From positions 190,233,140 through 190,297,139 of the forward strand of contig NC_089493.1 of the NCBI RefSeq assembly GCF_036850765.1: DNA of 64,000 bases, written 5' to 3'. Shown one piece after another: positions 22,953 through 33,991 of the stretch (positions are counted from its first letter, which is position 1; each line of letters opens with the position of its first letter). Under the pieces are notes generated by a model. The model was not told the origin of the DNA, made no database searches, and saw only the letters and a program-made list of their open reading frames with translations. The position numbers and the translations under genes are program-made. Source of the DNA: Saccopteryx bilineata (lineage: Eukaryota > Chordata > Mammalia > Chiroptera > Emballonuridae).

Positions 22953-23353
22953 GGGCCCTGGCCGGTTGGCTCAGTGGTAGAGCGTCGGCCTGGCGTATAG
23001 AAGTCCTGGGTTCGATTCCCGGCCAGGGCACACAGGAGAAGAGCCCATTTGCTTCTCCACCCCTCCTCCTCTCCTTCCTCTCTGTCTCTCTCTTCCCCTC
23101 CCGTAACCGAGGCTCCATTGGAGCAAAGATGGCCCGGGCGCTGGGGATGGCTCCTTGGCCTCTGCCCCAGGCGCTAGAGTGGCTCTGGTCGCGTCAGAGC
23201 GACGCCCTGGAGGGGCAGAGCATCGCCCCCTGGTGGGCTGAGCATCGCCCCCTGGTGTGCGCACCGGGTGGATCCCGGTTGGGTGCATGCGGGAGTCTTT
23301 CTGTCTCTCCCGGTCTCTAGCTTCAGAAAAATACAAAAAAAAAAAAAAAAAAA
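22953..23353 (+). mobile_element. tRNA-derived SINE, Rhin-1-like, full length
   Basis: A-box-like motif at 22967-22985 and B box ggttcgattcc at 23011-23021, then the same body as 836-1230 and a poly-A tail. 'cacaatcc' flanks both ends (about 22945-22952 and 23365-23372), a short target duplication with an A-rich join. The body holds a local duplication of 'gcatcgccccctggtg'. Confidence 0.95.
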
Positions 23354-23372
23354 CCCAAAAAACTCACAATCC

Positions 23373-24114
23373 AGGTCTGCAGGACAGAGAATCAGAGGTT
23401 TCCTATGATGCATGACCCCTTTCCACCCGGGCAAGGCTGATTTAAATTTCAGGCTGGAGAGTGAGGGATAACGAAGAGAAGTCAACACCATGTGCCACGG
23501 CGGGGCGCCCTCGACATCTGTCCTGTCCAGGAGTACTGCTGGTTCAGAAAAAACTCTCTGGAAAAGCTTCCAGGCCTTTCTTTCTTTCTTTTTTCTTTTT
23601 TTTTCTTTCAGCAGTTCTAAAAAGGGTTAAGACCACCTTACATAATAAGGGTGGAGCATGCTAGGAAATGCAGCTGTTTCAAGTAAAAGCAGTAATGAGT
23701 AATGGAGGCAGACACGGGAAGTCGGGACAAGAAGGTATTTAGGGAAAGACAGGAGGAATGAGAATTGAAAGAAAAAAAAAATCAGGGCCAAAATTCCCCA
23801 TGAAAATCCACCCCCCCAAATAAATAAATATACTGCATTCCTTATTTAAATATACCACAAAGCAGCCTGCCCATGGCAAAGATATAAACCACTTTAACCT
23901 TAATCCCCTCTTTACGCCACAGAGGCCAACCTGGGCTTAGCTAGCCAGGAGAGGAAGGAAGCCCGCCCGGGGTGTTGGGCACAGCCTCCGCGCAGGCGAG
24001 GAACTTACCTCCCCGGGACACAGGTTTGAAGTGGGCGTCTCAACCCTTCCAGCTGGACGGCGCCCGCCACGGAGAGACGGAAATCACAGCCCTGGCCGCG
24101 ACTGGGAAGAGTTT
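23373..24114. other. Unassigned intronic sequence
   Basis: Contains a pyrimidine run (about 23577-23610) and short A-rich runs; otherwise nothing recognised. Confidence 0.4.
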
Positions 24115-24238
24115 GTGGAGAACTACGGGCCTGGCACTGTGTTAAGCCCTTCCTGTGCGTTATTTCATTTAACCTTCCCCAAGAAGAACGTTTACCACGC
24201 ACACATTACAAGTAAGAGAAAAGGAGCTGGGAGCTGAT
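24115..24238 (-). mobile_element. MIR-class fragment, reverse
   Basis: 'gggcctggcactgtgttaag' and 'cgttatttcatttaacctt' match the 'ggcactgtgctaag' and 'catttaatcctc' blocks. Confidence 0.55.
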
Positions 24239-25087
24239 AAAACACTATGTTGGTCACCGTGCGGGGTGCGTCACGTGACTCCCCTGGAGCCACGTGCACG
24301 ACATTCCCACGGGCCCAGCGCAATGATCATCCCTGTAGCACAGGTGTGGGAAGACGGTACCCAGGCGCTAAACAGACTGCAGCCCAGACTGGAGGAACTA
24401 CCCCAGGTGCAGCGGCAAAGACGGAACAGAGCCAGCATTCAAACCAGAGCCATCCCCAAGAGCCCGCTCCGGAGCCACTAGGCACGGTGCTCCCAAACCT
24501 TCTTGCCAGGGCCCGTTCAGTCCACAGAAAAGACCCCACGACTCTCAGTCCCACCGTTCACACTTTCCAGGGGAGAAAGAACTCAGTGACAACAAACAGA
24601 ATGGGAGAGAAACTATATAACAATCCAAATGGCAAAAAAATGGAGAAATTAATATAAGACCCAGATGATCAGCAAAAGCAATACAGTACTTAATAATGAT
24701 CCTACAAATACATCAATTAATACAAGAGCAGCAATCAAAAAAACCACAGAGAGTACAGGTGATGCTGAGGAGTTCCTGATTAGAAAGTCCTATGATTTAT
24801 GTGTTCAGGATTTCTAGCTCTTTCCACAGGCATGTGCACAGTAGGAGTTTTGTAAGGTTGCTAAGCAATGCCTGGCAACCAGACTCCGGGGTGAATCACT
24901 CATTAGGAATCTTTGGTAACTCTAGTAAGGAAATAATTTTAGTTCACGAGAGCCAAATTTTAGAAAACCTTAATAACTTATGAGTTACAATTACTAGTAA
25001 GCTGCCCTTGGCCATGCATAAAAATACAAATCGGTAGTTGCCCATCTTTCACTAGTAAGATCTAAAGAAAAGAAATAATTTTGGGAG
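24239..25087. other. Unassigned intronic sequence
   Basis: Nothing recognised. Confidence 0.4.
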
Positions 25088-25300
25088 TCCTCATTCATTT
25101 AGTCAACACATGTTTGTTAAAAACTTACTATGTGCTAGGCACTGATCTCGATACTGGGGAAGAGGACCATAAATGGAAAACCTTTAAGACTATCGTAGAA
25201 TTCTACCTTCAGGAAAATGAGGCCCAGAGAGGTAAAGCAATCTGTTCTGAGTTGCAAAGCACTGTGCTTCCCGGAAAGGCCACATGGCCATGGCTGGCTC
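25088..25300 (-). mobile_element. L2/MIR-type fragment, reverse
   Basis: 'cattcatttagtcaacacat', 'acttactatgtgctaggcac' and 'aaaatgaggcccagagaggt' are reversed L2 3' end and MIR-type blocks. Confidence 0.6.
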
Positions 25301-26257
25301 ACAGAGGTCCCGTGATTCACCGGCTTGCCCCTCACCCTCTGAGCCGGCCCTGAGGGCTGGAGTACCAGGACGCAGGGCTTGGCTGTTGAGCATCTTGGAA
25401 AGTCTCCCACTTGACCTGGGGACCTCTGTGGTCAAGTGAAGGAAAGCCTATGACACGGTGTGGGTTTTTATTGGACCCAACCACTAGCAAAGCCTGCCGT
25501 CATCTGGAGTGATGGAGAAAATTAAGTTACCACATTCTCACGTTTCAGCCTTTCGCCCGTTTTCCTTCGCAAACAGGAAATGTTTATTTAAATACGGCAG
25601 TCTCCAGCATGTTCCGGGGCCAAGTGAAAAACCAAAGATGTCCACTCGCGCCCCACTCCGCTGTTGGGGCCGCCACCTCGCTGCGGGTGCGAAGTGGGCC
25701 TCTGCCTGCCTTTGGGCAAGAGGGGGGAGGGGGCCCCACGTGAGCGTTCATTTTTATCTGTCTCCTCTTTTCCAGGCTGAGACTGTGGTTGGAGAAGAAT
25801 CACATCTGTGGGCTCCTTTTGTACGGAGACGGGTAAATGCAACATCTGTTTACTCTGTGCTCCATGGTAAATGTTTTGTTTCAGGCACCGCCGTTCACTT
25901 CCTGTCCCCCTGTCCTCTATCTCTGCCGCGCGGGATAATAAATTACACTGAGTCCTCCTCTGCGTTTATTTAGCTTTCTTGTGGGTGTCACCTTCTCATT
26001 GAGAGGGAGAGAATCGTCAGTAGTTTATAAATGACAGAAGAGTTTCTCTTTCTGTGAGATGTGCTGACATTCTGGAGAAGGAGCTAGAACACAGACCCCC
26101 CCAACTCTGATAGCAGCTTAATCACGAACAATTAATTCAACAGGCCCCATTCCAGGCCCGAAGCAAAGTCCAAATGGTGGCCACATTATCCTCACACGGG
26201 TTTTCCTTAATGCTGCACCAGGAGCAGACAAGGCCTCAGAATTCAAAAATACCCAGA

Positions 26258-26262
<5 letters not shown>
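25301..26262. other. Unassigned intronic sequence
   Basis: A 154-codon plus-strand open frame (25509-25973) shows no domain, signal peptide or splice logic. I treat it as chance. Confidence 0.4.
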
Positions 26263-26296
<34 letters not shown>

Positions 26297-26320
26297 GCAC
26301 ACGCACATGAACATGCACAC
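26263..26320. repeat. (CT)n with imperfect CA tail
   Basis: A CT dinucleotide run followed by cacgcacac/catgcacac repeats. Confidence 0.95.
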
Positions 26321-26594
26321 ATGCACCAGAAAAGCCACTTTGGGAGTTAGAGCAGCAGGAATAAAGAAGGAAGAAAAATGCTTCCTCTTTGTTATAAAAC
26401 ACATCAAAAACGTGAGATCGGAAAAGTGGGTTTTAGGAGGGTCCTGAGCACGTGACAGCAGGGCTGACAAACGTGTGGCCCATGAACATCTGAGCCCTAA
26501 GCTTAAAGGGCTCACTAAAGGAAGTTGCCTGCTCCCGTCCTTTGCTTACATTCTTTAAGCTGAACTGCTGGCTTCTTTTCTGTGTATGCAATGA

Positions 26595-26662
26595 TTTTAT
26601 ACACAGTGACTGGAATGCAACAGAGGCTCAAGCACTGTTTGTTGAATGAATGAAGGAAGGAA
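26595..26662 (+). mobile_element. L2 3' end fragment
   Basis: 'gctcaagcactgtttgttga' followed by 'atgaatgaaggaaggaagg' matches an L2 tail. Confidence 0.55.
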
Positions 26663-27429
26663 GGAATGAGAAATTCCTCCCTGAAGAAATCTTTTTGCAT
26701 AGACATGCCAAATATCCCCCCTGCCACAGTTTGCAGACTTAAAAGGTTCCATCTGAGTTGACTGAGAGAGAAGGAAGGGTGGAGAAGGCCTGGGGTGGGC
26801 TGCTCCTGACCCCTACCTTCACTCTGACCCAGCTTGCTCTTAAAGGCCGCCCCTCTCTCCAGGGGGACGGTGACTGGAATGAGGGCCAGCCTTGCCAGCT
26901 GCACAACCCCTCTGCACCCCAACCCAGGTGGCACGAGTGACCAGAACCAAGGCAGCTGAGCCTCAGGTACTTCCAGGCACCTCCTACCCTGCCAGGGCCT
27001 GCCAGTAACCATGGCTCCCGCAGGGGCCCACAGGAATGCCCGCGCCTCCAGTCTCCACCCAGTGTCTCCTGTCCTGGAGCCCATGGGAGGCCCCTGAGGC
27101 AGTCTGAGTCTCCTGGGGTGGCATGCCCACTGCAGTGCTGTGCCCGCAGCTTGTGAAGACATCCTCCAGGCCAGGAGGAGAGATGGGCCCACTCTCCTTG
27201 GTTCCCTAAACACACAACAGGATTTTGAAGATGGAAGAGAAGTAGTTGCAAGACTATAAAAGGGGCGCTTGTGTCACAGTAAGCTAGATGTGGCGTGGCA
27301 TACCTGAAGCAGCAGCAACAGCTGTCTTTTCTAAGCCCCAAGCCCAGCCCAGCCAGAACCGCCCCAGAACCTTCTGTTTATAGAGCCTGGCCCAAACTGA
27401 CTCTTGTTCCAAGATGTCCAGCAGAGTGG
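26663..27429. other. Unassigned G/C-rich intronic sequence
   Basis: A 232-codon minus-strand open frame (26515-27213) overlaps here. It has no recognisable domain and the sequence is G/C-rich, so it is not called. Confidence 0.4.
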
Positions 27430-27645
27430 TAGAAGGGCATGGTCTTAGGAACCAGACCTGCTTGAATTCAGACACTTAGCTGGGTACATGACCTTGAGCA
27501 AATGACAGGATGCCTTCACTGTAAAGTGCAATAATAAGCATGACCTAGGTAACTAATAAGACGGCTGTAGAGATTCAATGAGATGGCCCCTGTAAACCAA
27601 TGGAGGCCGGAAAAGCATTCATTAAACATTCGCTACCGTTCTTAT
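27430..27645 (+). mobile_element. MIR SINE
   Basis: 'gcatggtcttaggaaccaga', 'cctgcttgaattcagac', 'catgaccttgagcaaatgac' and 'tgtagagattcaatgagatg' follow MIR order. Confidence 0.75.
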
Positions 27646-27739
27646 TTCACTAGCTCCTTTGACTGGCCCCGGTGTGAGGAAGGAGAGTAGTTCCCAAGTT
27701 TCAGTTGTCCAAACACACCACTAACACCAATGTTTCACT

Positions 27740-27885
27740 GGTATGGTAAAATATACTCTGGTTCTACCATAAGTGATGAAAACCTGGGTTCTGGTTCTTT
27801 TACTGCCATCAACTTGGGTGCGTGACCTTGGGCAAGTCATTTCACATTTCTGAGTCTTGTTTTCTACCATGTGCTAATGAAGGTT
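27740..27885 (+). mobile_element. MIR SINE fragment
   Basis: 'gtgaccttgggcaagtcatt' and 'tcacatttctgagtcttg' are canonical MIR core. Confidence 0.75.
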
Positions 27886-27920
27886 AAGCTCTAACCCTAT
27901 AGAACTGCATGGTTCATTGC

Positions 27921-27955
27921 AGTTGTGTGTGGGGGTGGGGGGTGGGGTGGGGGTT
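27921..27955. repeat. G-rich run with quadruplex potential
   Basis: At least four G runs of four to six separated by single T's, about 1.2 kb downstream of SLIT3 exon 1. Confidence 0.85.
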
Positions 27956-28289
27956 TGAGCCAAAGGACAGCTCCAGGAAAAAGAAAGGCAGTTTTAGTGT
28001 GCTTTTACCCAGGGATATATAAAGAGGAAAAGGAGACGTGAGGTGATGAACAGGAAGAACACATTCTGACAATTCATCTCACACTCACCATCCTTCTCTT
28101 CCAGCCTAAAGTCAAGAAGGCAGAGTGGAAGCCCCATGCACCTACCCCTGAGACATGTGGGGAAAGTGGATGGAGGGAGAGCAAGGCGTGGAGAAGTCGA
28201 CCACAGCGGAGCAAACCCTTGCCCACTTCTGGGCTGTGTTCCCAGGCTGGTTCCAACTCCCTCCACCCTCCTTCCCACTCCCCAACTGC

Positions 28290-28640
28290 AGGCTAGGAAG
28301 AGCCCACCCTGAGTCCAAGTTTTGACTTTGGTCCGAGGATCAAAATGATAAATGTTTCCAAAACGTTGACATTTGAAATGTAAATATTTGGTTGCACAAT
28401 TGGGGTTAAAACGAGGGTCAATCCACCCCACTCTCCAAGCGCTTCTCCTCCCGCTGCCAAGCCCAGGATCCGAGGCTGAGTGCGGTTTATAAGATTATAG
28501 CGCTCGGTCTCATTTAAAGGGCTGTCAGCATTTCCATTCTCCGGCCTTTTTGGGGAGGCATTTATAACTGAGCCATAAAAAATGCACCCGGGCTGCAACT
28601 TGGCATCTCCGAGGCTGCGCTCCAGGCAGGGCGGGTTTTG
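28290..28640. promoter_or_regulatory. Candidate unique regulatory segment 0.6-0.9 kb downstream of exon 1
   Basis: Repeat-free sequence mixing A/T-rich cores (gataaatg, gtaaatatttgg, tttataagattata, catttataactg) with a C/EBP-like ttgcacaat and G/C-rich blocks. Its position just inside a long first intron suits an enhancer, but this is inferred from composition and place only; conservation was not tested. Confidence 0.25.
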
Positions 28641-29149
28641 CGAGCATCCACTCCGAATTCGTTTGGTTTCTCAGGAGTTAGACCGTCGCACACTCTCAAC
28701 TTTCCTCGCAAGGGTAGCCAGAGAGCGGCTGGCCCATTATGATCTCCAAGCGGGTCCTCTCTTCTGTCTCCTCTCTCAGGCCCTCTCTCCTGTCTCCGCA
28801 CCTTGACGCCTCATCACCCTTCAGCTTTCTCCTCCGCCCCTCTTGAACGAGCGCGGACCCCTTACCCTCACCCTAAGACCTCCTGGACTGCAACGTTCTC
28901 TTAACCGTCTCCTGCCAGCGTTCTTCTTGGAAGCTGTCAGCAGGCCCTGCATCTGAAGCCCTCGCCCTAGGAGAGGCACTGCTCTTGGCCCATCGCAGAG
29001 GGCTCGAGACCGATCTCCCAGACCTGCCCAAAGCCACAGACCTAAGCCAGAGAGTGAAGGATCCCATCTAGGAGAGGGTGAGAGCAGAGACGGCAAACAG
29101 CCTGGCCAAAGAAAAGGGCAGGATCTGGCTCCTAGGGGCCCCTCTCTGA
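28641..29149. other. G/C-rich intron start, no discrete feature
   Basis: Rising G/C toward the CpG island; no repeat recognised. Confidence 0.45.
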
Positions 29150-29184
29150 GACCCAGGTGGGTGGCCCACGTGGGGCGGGGCAGG

Positions 29185-29197
29185 GGTACTCACAGGC
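29185..29197 (-). other. SLIT3: SLIT3 exon 1 5' splice site
   Basis: On the minus strand the exon ends ...cgcct and the intron begins gtgagtacc, an excellent donor match, with GT at 29193-29192. The split leaves codon 66 (Leu) as CT plus one base from exon 2, consistent with the phase expected from SLIT proteins, in which 'NAERL' continues into the first leucine-rich repeat. Confidence 0.92.
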
Positions 29198-29390
29198 GTT
29201 CGGCGTTGCGGGGGATGCCCCGGGGTACCGCCCGGAGGCCCAGCCCGTGGCAGTCCACGCTGGCGGCGGAACAGGTACACTTGGTAGGGCAGGCGGCTGC
29301 GGGGGGCCCGCTCAGGACGCTCGCCAGCGCCAAGGCCAGCGCCAGGCAGGCGCGCACGGTGGCGCCGGACCCTGTCCGCCCGGGGGCCAT
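29194..29390 (-). CDS. SLIT3: SLIT3 first coding exon (signal peptide and start of LRRNT)
   Basis: SLIT3 is a large secreted guidance glycoprotein that binds ROBO receptors and acts in axon guidance, cell migration, angiogenesis and diaphragm, heart and kidney development. This exon supplies 65 complete codons plus two bases. Residues 1-33 form a signal peptide: Arg at 5 and 13, then a Leu/Ala core (16-27, [12 protein letters not shown]) and small residues before the likely cut at Ala33/Cys34. Residues 34-66 begin the first LRR N-terminal cap, with Cys at 34, 38, 40 and 47 and the SLIT3-specific run '[20 protein letters not shown]'. Human SLIT3 differs at only a few signal-peptide positions, from memory. 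The ATG at 29390 has a strong Kozak context (accATGg). A frame extending upstream to 29426 starts with GTG and is not used here. The other SLIT3 exons lie outside the window to the left. Confidence 0.96.
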
Positions 29391-29800
29391 GGTGTGCAGG
29401 GGCCCGCGCCCAGAGGAGGCAGCCACAGCTGGGCAAGACGCTAAGAGGCGCGGGGGAGAACGGACGGCCTGGGGAGCGGGCGGTGGAGTTGGCGCGGAGG
29501 AGGAGCAAGCTCGACACTCAGGCGCGCGGGGCGCGGGCGGAGCGGGGTGCGCCGAGCGGCGGCGAAGGCAGCAGCTCCATCGGCGGGGCTGGCGCTGCCC
29601 CGCTGCGCATCGCTCGGAGTGCCCAGGTGCGGAGCGCCCCCTGGCCCCGCTGGACCGCGGCCCGGGGTGCGAGCTGGGTCCGTGACCTGGGGCGAGCGCA
29701 GTGGGTCACGGCGCCCGGGTAGGTCGCCCTTGGGACTGGACTCGGGAGCGCAGCGGTGGAGGCCGGGGCACAGGGCAGCCGGGTGAGCTGGCCGGCGCTA
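29391..29800 (-). promoter_or_regulatory. SLIT3: SLIT3 5'UTR and core promoter region
   Basis: Lies immediately upstream of the start codon on the minus strand within the CpG island. No clear TATA box is seen, which suits a CpG-island promoter. The exact boundary between 5'UTR and promoter is unknown. Confidence 0.7.
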
Positions 29801-29889
29801 GCTCTCTCCATTCACTGAGCGAGGCAGACACCAGAGACGCGGGGCCCACCCCTCCTATCCCCCCCCCCCCCTAAAAAAACACGCCAGCT

Positions 29890-29908
29890 CCGCCTCCCAT
29901 TGGCTGCA
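29890..29908 (-). promoter_or_regulatory. SLIT3: CCAAT box with adjacent GC-box-like motif
   Basis: Minus strand reads gcagccaatgggaggcgg: a canonical NF-Y CCAAT box (attgg at 29899-29903 on the plus strand) next to a GGGAGGCGG Sp1-type site. It sits about 0.5 kb upstream of the start codon at the island edge, correctly oriented for SLIT3. It follows a C run at about 29860-29872. Confidence 0.6.
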
Positions 29909-30069
29909 CGGCGCGTCATGTCGACTAAGTTGGGAACTTTGCTGGAACCACCGGAGCCCAGAGGGAGGAGGCAGTAGAGGAGGGAGAGGGAAGGAACCAG
30001 GAAAGGAAAGGGGCTTGGCTAGCAGGGCCCCAGAATTGAGACTCATTCACCAAGGACGGATAAGGCTGG

Positions 30070-30330
30070 CGGTACTTTTTCCTGATTCTGGCACTGAGCT
30101 AGGCACTCTGCTTGTATTCTTTCCGTCAATCCCAACACTGTCCCATAAGGGGGCATTTAACTACCCTGATTTTACAGATTTAAAAGATAAAAAAAAAAGA
30201 GAGAGAAACTCAGAGAAGTGAAATGACTTGCTAGAGGTCACACAGCTACCAGTAACCTCAAATCATGGAACTAATTCCCCCACGTTTTTACATCACAGTC
30301 TATTAAAGCTACATCCCTATCTCATCTACA
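30070..30330 (-). mobile_element. MIR SINE, reverse
   Basis: 'tctggcactgagctaggcac', 'cctgattttacagattt', 'gacttgctagaggtcacaca' and 'gctaccagtaacctcaaatc' are reversed MIR. An A/GA-rich run interrupts it at about 30188-30207. Confidence 0.7.
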
Positions 30331-30974
30331 AAGATCCTCATAGCTCCTACCTAATCTTAGCAAAGTCCCACAACTATTCCTTAAAGGACCTACAGTATTG
30401 ACACTAATGGATTTCATAGTCACACATGTCAGAGAATATGGTTGTCTGTGTTGCTCAGGTCTCTGATGCAAACCCTACCCAGATGTGTCTGCCCTGCTTT
30501 GCCCAGACACAATGCCTGCTGAGCTGCTAAGGGCAGTGATGCCCAGGGGACTTGGACCCCTAGATTCTCAATGCCATGTTCATAGTCCTTGTACTATTAT
30601 TGCAGGGTGACCCTGTGCCAACCATGACACCTTCGAGCCTTTGTATCCTCAAAGCCAGGGGGCCATAGCCCTGTCAGGGTCTACCTCCCTGGGTTGTTTG
30701 GAGCATCAAAGAATAGAAAGTGTTTTTGCAAAACAGTCATTCTCATGGGAGGCAGTGCTTCTGCCCCCAGCACCTTCCTACTTCAGTGCCTGCTCTAAAT
30801 TGGCCAGGTCTGAGCTTTTCCAGATGCCGGTGGGGCGGCTCATGTGTTAGAGGCTCCATAAATACTTGTAGGAATGATTTTGTTTGTTTGTTTGGAGGCA
30901 GAAAGCAGGAACTGGAGGAAGCATTGCCCAGACTTCCTTGAGGTCTGCTCACACTGGAAAAGTTTGAATGAGTC
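30331..30974. other. Unassigned upstream sequence
   Basis: Contains 'ttgtttgtttgtttgg' near 30880; no other feature. Confidence 0.4.
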
Positions 30975-31135
30975 TGCACATACACACATGCATTCGCACG
31001 CGCGCACACACACACACACACATGCACATATATGCTTACACTCAGGCTCACACACACCCAATACACCCTCTCACTCAATCACACACACACACATGCACAT
31101 GCATTCTCAGAACACAAACACAGATTCACACATAC
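30975..31135. repeat. Degenerate (CA)n microsatellite cluster
   Basis: CA runs interspersed with catgca, cgcgcg and cacacccaa. Confidence 0.95.
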
Positions 31136-32689
31136 TGTGACGACTATGCCACTGAGAACTCTTTCCTATTCTTTCATACAAATGCTATTCTGATTCCTTC
31201 TACTTCATTTTCCTTAAGGAAACTTTCAACTACTTGATCACATCCTGTGAATGAATATATAGTAGAGGTGCAGATTTTATTTTATGGTACTCAGCAGATT
31301 TTCAAAGTCTTCGTTCCAGGAACCCAATTGTATGTATGTGTACACACAGACACACGCACACTTTAGCCTCCATCATTCATAAACACATTAGGTGCAATTT
31401 ACTGCTGTTATTCTTGGGAGCTGCTTTCCGTACATATGCTGTTGTGATCGCCCTCTGGTGGCCATAGAGGTCTTTGGGCCTCTGGTCCTTATAGTGACTT
31501 CAGCATTTAAGAACTCAAAACATCCTTTCCTCTGAAGCTTTCTTCCAAACCTTGAACCGATTTAGTACCAGGTCCGAGGCAGATGACAGAACTGGGCAAA
31601 GGCCCAAGGGCACACACACCAGCATCTCAGACTGTCTGGTATAAAAAAGAGTAGTGTTTTCTTTGTTTTCCCGAACGCATTCTAGAGCGTGGTTTGCAGT
31701 CCCTTCAGGCTTGGCCTGGGTCTGTGCTCTGAGCACAGTGGGGAGGGGCAAGCTGTGTTTCCATTTAAGCTGCTGGGGGGCTTCATGAGCCTCACTAGAT
31801 CTTTAAGGGACTTCATAGACATCCAAACATGCTTTTCCCTGGGAGAACCGCTTTAGAACAGAGTACAGGGATCAATTATCCCCAAGCAAGAGGCAAGGGC
31901 AAGAAACAGGAGGTATACGGGACACTGGCTCCACAGGATCAGGGACCATTTGTGCTGGAACGACCTTAGAAACCACCTAACCTGGCATTTCTGCAAGTGC
32001 GTTCTAACAACTACGAGTTCCGTGTGTTTCCTCATGGATTCCGCACGATATGGGGTTGGGGTACTTTCCTCGGGCAAAAATGGAACGAGCAATGCCGTTC
32101 ACTTTCACCTGTGTGGGAGACTTGCATCACAGGTGAGTGAACGTAAGACCCCGAGAAGTCCTGGCTCAATATTCCTTTAACCTAGTTTTCCAGTTAGCTT
32201 CACCTGTAAAATTCAATTTCTTCTGAAATTTTGGGGGAACCCTCAATATAATCCAACCCTGTGTTTACTAACATGGAGACCGAGTTTCAGAGAGGGGAGA
32301 GTCCAAGAACAAGGTCACCCAGCTCAGTAGAGAAAGCCAGAGCCAGGACACAGGGCTTTGTCCATCCCCCCCTCCCCCCCGCCCTGAGTCTGCGGTACTG
32401 CAGAGTGTCAGCCTTGCTATAGAAGAATTACCCTCTCCAGAGGTAAATCCTTGGGAGGGCAGGCTGCTGGGTGAGATTTTCAGAGCCAGAGATGGCTTTT
32501 ACACGCTGTGATGTGATTTTTCAGTTCCACATAACCCTCCAGGACAAGCTTTTGGATTTTTCCTCTTTTTTTCCATAGGTTTCTCAAAGAAAATATCCCC
32601 CCATTCCCTCAAGGAAACCTCCTTCAAAGTCTCTCCTCCACCTGTTCTCGGTCGCTCCATAAAAAGCACCGCCATTCATGCGGCTACAT
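31136..32689. other. Unassigned upstream sequence with old repeat fragments
   Basis: Fragments such as 'gctggaacgaccttagaaac' (about 31955) and 'aacaaggtcacccagctcag' (about 32309) resemble ancient dispersed repeats, but no boundaries can be set. Confidence 0.35.
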
Positions 32690-33010
32690 GAATCAGTTGG
32701 GGTTTTCTTGTTTCAGCAACAGAAAATACCTAATTGAAGTTTAAAAATGATTTTTTTAAAGAAGGCTTTTGGGTGGCATATAAAATTTATGAGGGAAAAA
32801 AATGAAGAAGGAGGATTAAAAAAAAAAAAAAAAAGACAAGAACTAAGGCAGGATCTAGGTGCCGAGGCCAAGATTCCCAAATTCCCAGGAGGGGAAGGCT
32901 GATTGGCCTGGCTTAGGTCACGTGATCACTGTCTTGGCCAGAGAAGACAAGAACCCGGGGGTGACAGTTCCAGGGAAACTACACTAGCTGGCGGGGCAGG
33001 AGCAGAACTC
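32690..33010 (-). repeat. Ancient interspersed repeat (family B, copy 2)
   Basis: 'tttcagcaacagaaaatacc', 'ggcttaggtcacgtgatcac' and 'tcttggccagagaagacaag' parallel the copy at 13230-13610. A poly-A run (about 32818-32834) lies inside. Confidence 0.4.
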
Positions 33011-33189
33011 TCAGAGGAAAACTGGAAAGCTGTCAGCCAGAAAGGTATAGGATGACGAGAAGGCAGAACAGCATCAGAGCATCTTCCCTCTGTCTCACGG
33101 CAGGGCCATTCACTTCCTGAGCCCTGTCCGTGTTCCCCTGTGATTGTCTCTTGAATATGTCCCTCTTCATTTGGGGCCTTCTGCCATTG

Positions 33190-33655
33190 CTCAGACCCTA
33201 CACGCACAGCCATTTGCTCACACAGCCCCCACAGCACTCCTGTTCCTCATATGCTCCAGCTTTATACCAATCCATTCTGTACCCTGGTGATCAAGGGGTT
33301 TTTCTAAAATGCAACCCTGACAATGCAGTCCTGAACCTGGCTGTAGATTCCTGCCTCTGCCACCTCATCTCCCAGCAGTCTCTCCTACCCACTCAACATC
33401 TCTTCTGGGCCATCCTTCTCTTCTCTTTCCTGTCTGGCTAGCCCAGACTCAGTTTAGCTATACATTTCCTCAGGAAACCTCACTGGTCCAGACTATTAGA
33501 TTCTGAGAGGCAATGTGGCTCTGTATATTCCATTTATTTCAACATTTTATTATAAAAATTTCAAGCATACAGAGGTGTCTAATCCATTTTTGCATGCTTG
33601 ATGCCTGGAGGTGCAAATAAATCTTTGATGATTGATGAATGAATAAATGAGAGAA
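33190..33655 (+). mobile_element. L2 LINE 3' end
   Basis: 'ctcctgttcctcatatgctc', 'cctggctgtagattcctgcc', 'ttcctcaggaaacctcactg' and a tail 'gatgaatgaataaatgag' follow the L2 3' layout. Confidence 0.65.
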
Positions 33656-33989
33656 AATGTGCATGAATAATCCTCCCAATCAGCTAGCTTATTTGACATT
33701 CTCTTGTTGCAGTTTTACTTATTTTGATGAGTGTTACTTTTTTGGAGGAGGAAGGGGAGGTTACATTCTTCTAGAATTTCTGGGAGGGGTTTTTGAAACT
33801 ATACACATAGCCCTCCACCCCATTCTGATATGCTTGCTCTCAGTTTATTGCAAGTTGCCATTTTTACTGGTAACTCCAGTGGATTGTCGGGGTTCCTCTC
33901 TGCCCACTGTCACCCTCTTATACTCCGCAGGGCGCTGACCTGTATGGGAGCATCACCTGCACTCCCTATGGGTTGGGCATGGGGGGAAC
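33656..33989. other. Unassigned upstream sequence
   Basis: Nothing recognised. Confidence 0.4.
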
Positions 33990-33991
33990 TA

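Larger units (their letters stand above)
1..29193 (-). other. SLIT3: SLIT3 intron 1, whole or 5' part
   Basis: This follows from the position and strand of exon 1 and its splice donor at 29193-29192: on the minus strand, all DNA at lower coordinates is intronic until exon 2. I found no segment encoding the expected next leucine-rich repeat, so the intron probably runs past the left edge. A very long first intron fits what is known of mammalian SLIT3. The interval contains mostly repeats plus unique sequence, listed separately. Confidence 0.8.
29150..29830. promoter_or_regulatory. SLIT3: CpG island over SLIT3 exon 1
   Basis: Sustained high G/C with very frequent CpG (for example 'ggcgcgcggggcgcgggcgg' near 29520, 'gcgcggaggaggagc' near 29494) on both sides of the start codon. 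Elsewhere in the window CpG is rare. It covers the coding part of exon 1 and the sequence upstream that must hold the 5'UTR and core promoter. The transcription start cannot be fixed from sequence. Confidence 0.92.

Noticed and set aside
22805..23320. 171-codon open frame
   Set aside because: Its second half is the translated SINE at 22953-23353.
26515..27213. Minus-strand 232-codon open frame in intron 1
   Set aside because: Longest non-repeat frame, but no domain, signal or known-family resemblance, and the base composition explains its length.
29391..29426. 12-residue upstream extension of the SLIT3 frame
   Set aside because: It starts with GTG, not ATG. The ATG at 29390 has a strong Kozak context and gives the usual SLIT3 N-terminus.
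29161..29685. Plus-strand 174-codon open frame across the CpG island
   Set aside because: Antisense shadow of exon 1; G/C-rich DNA lacks stops. No recognisable domain.
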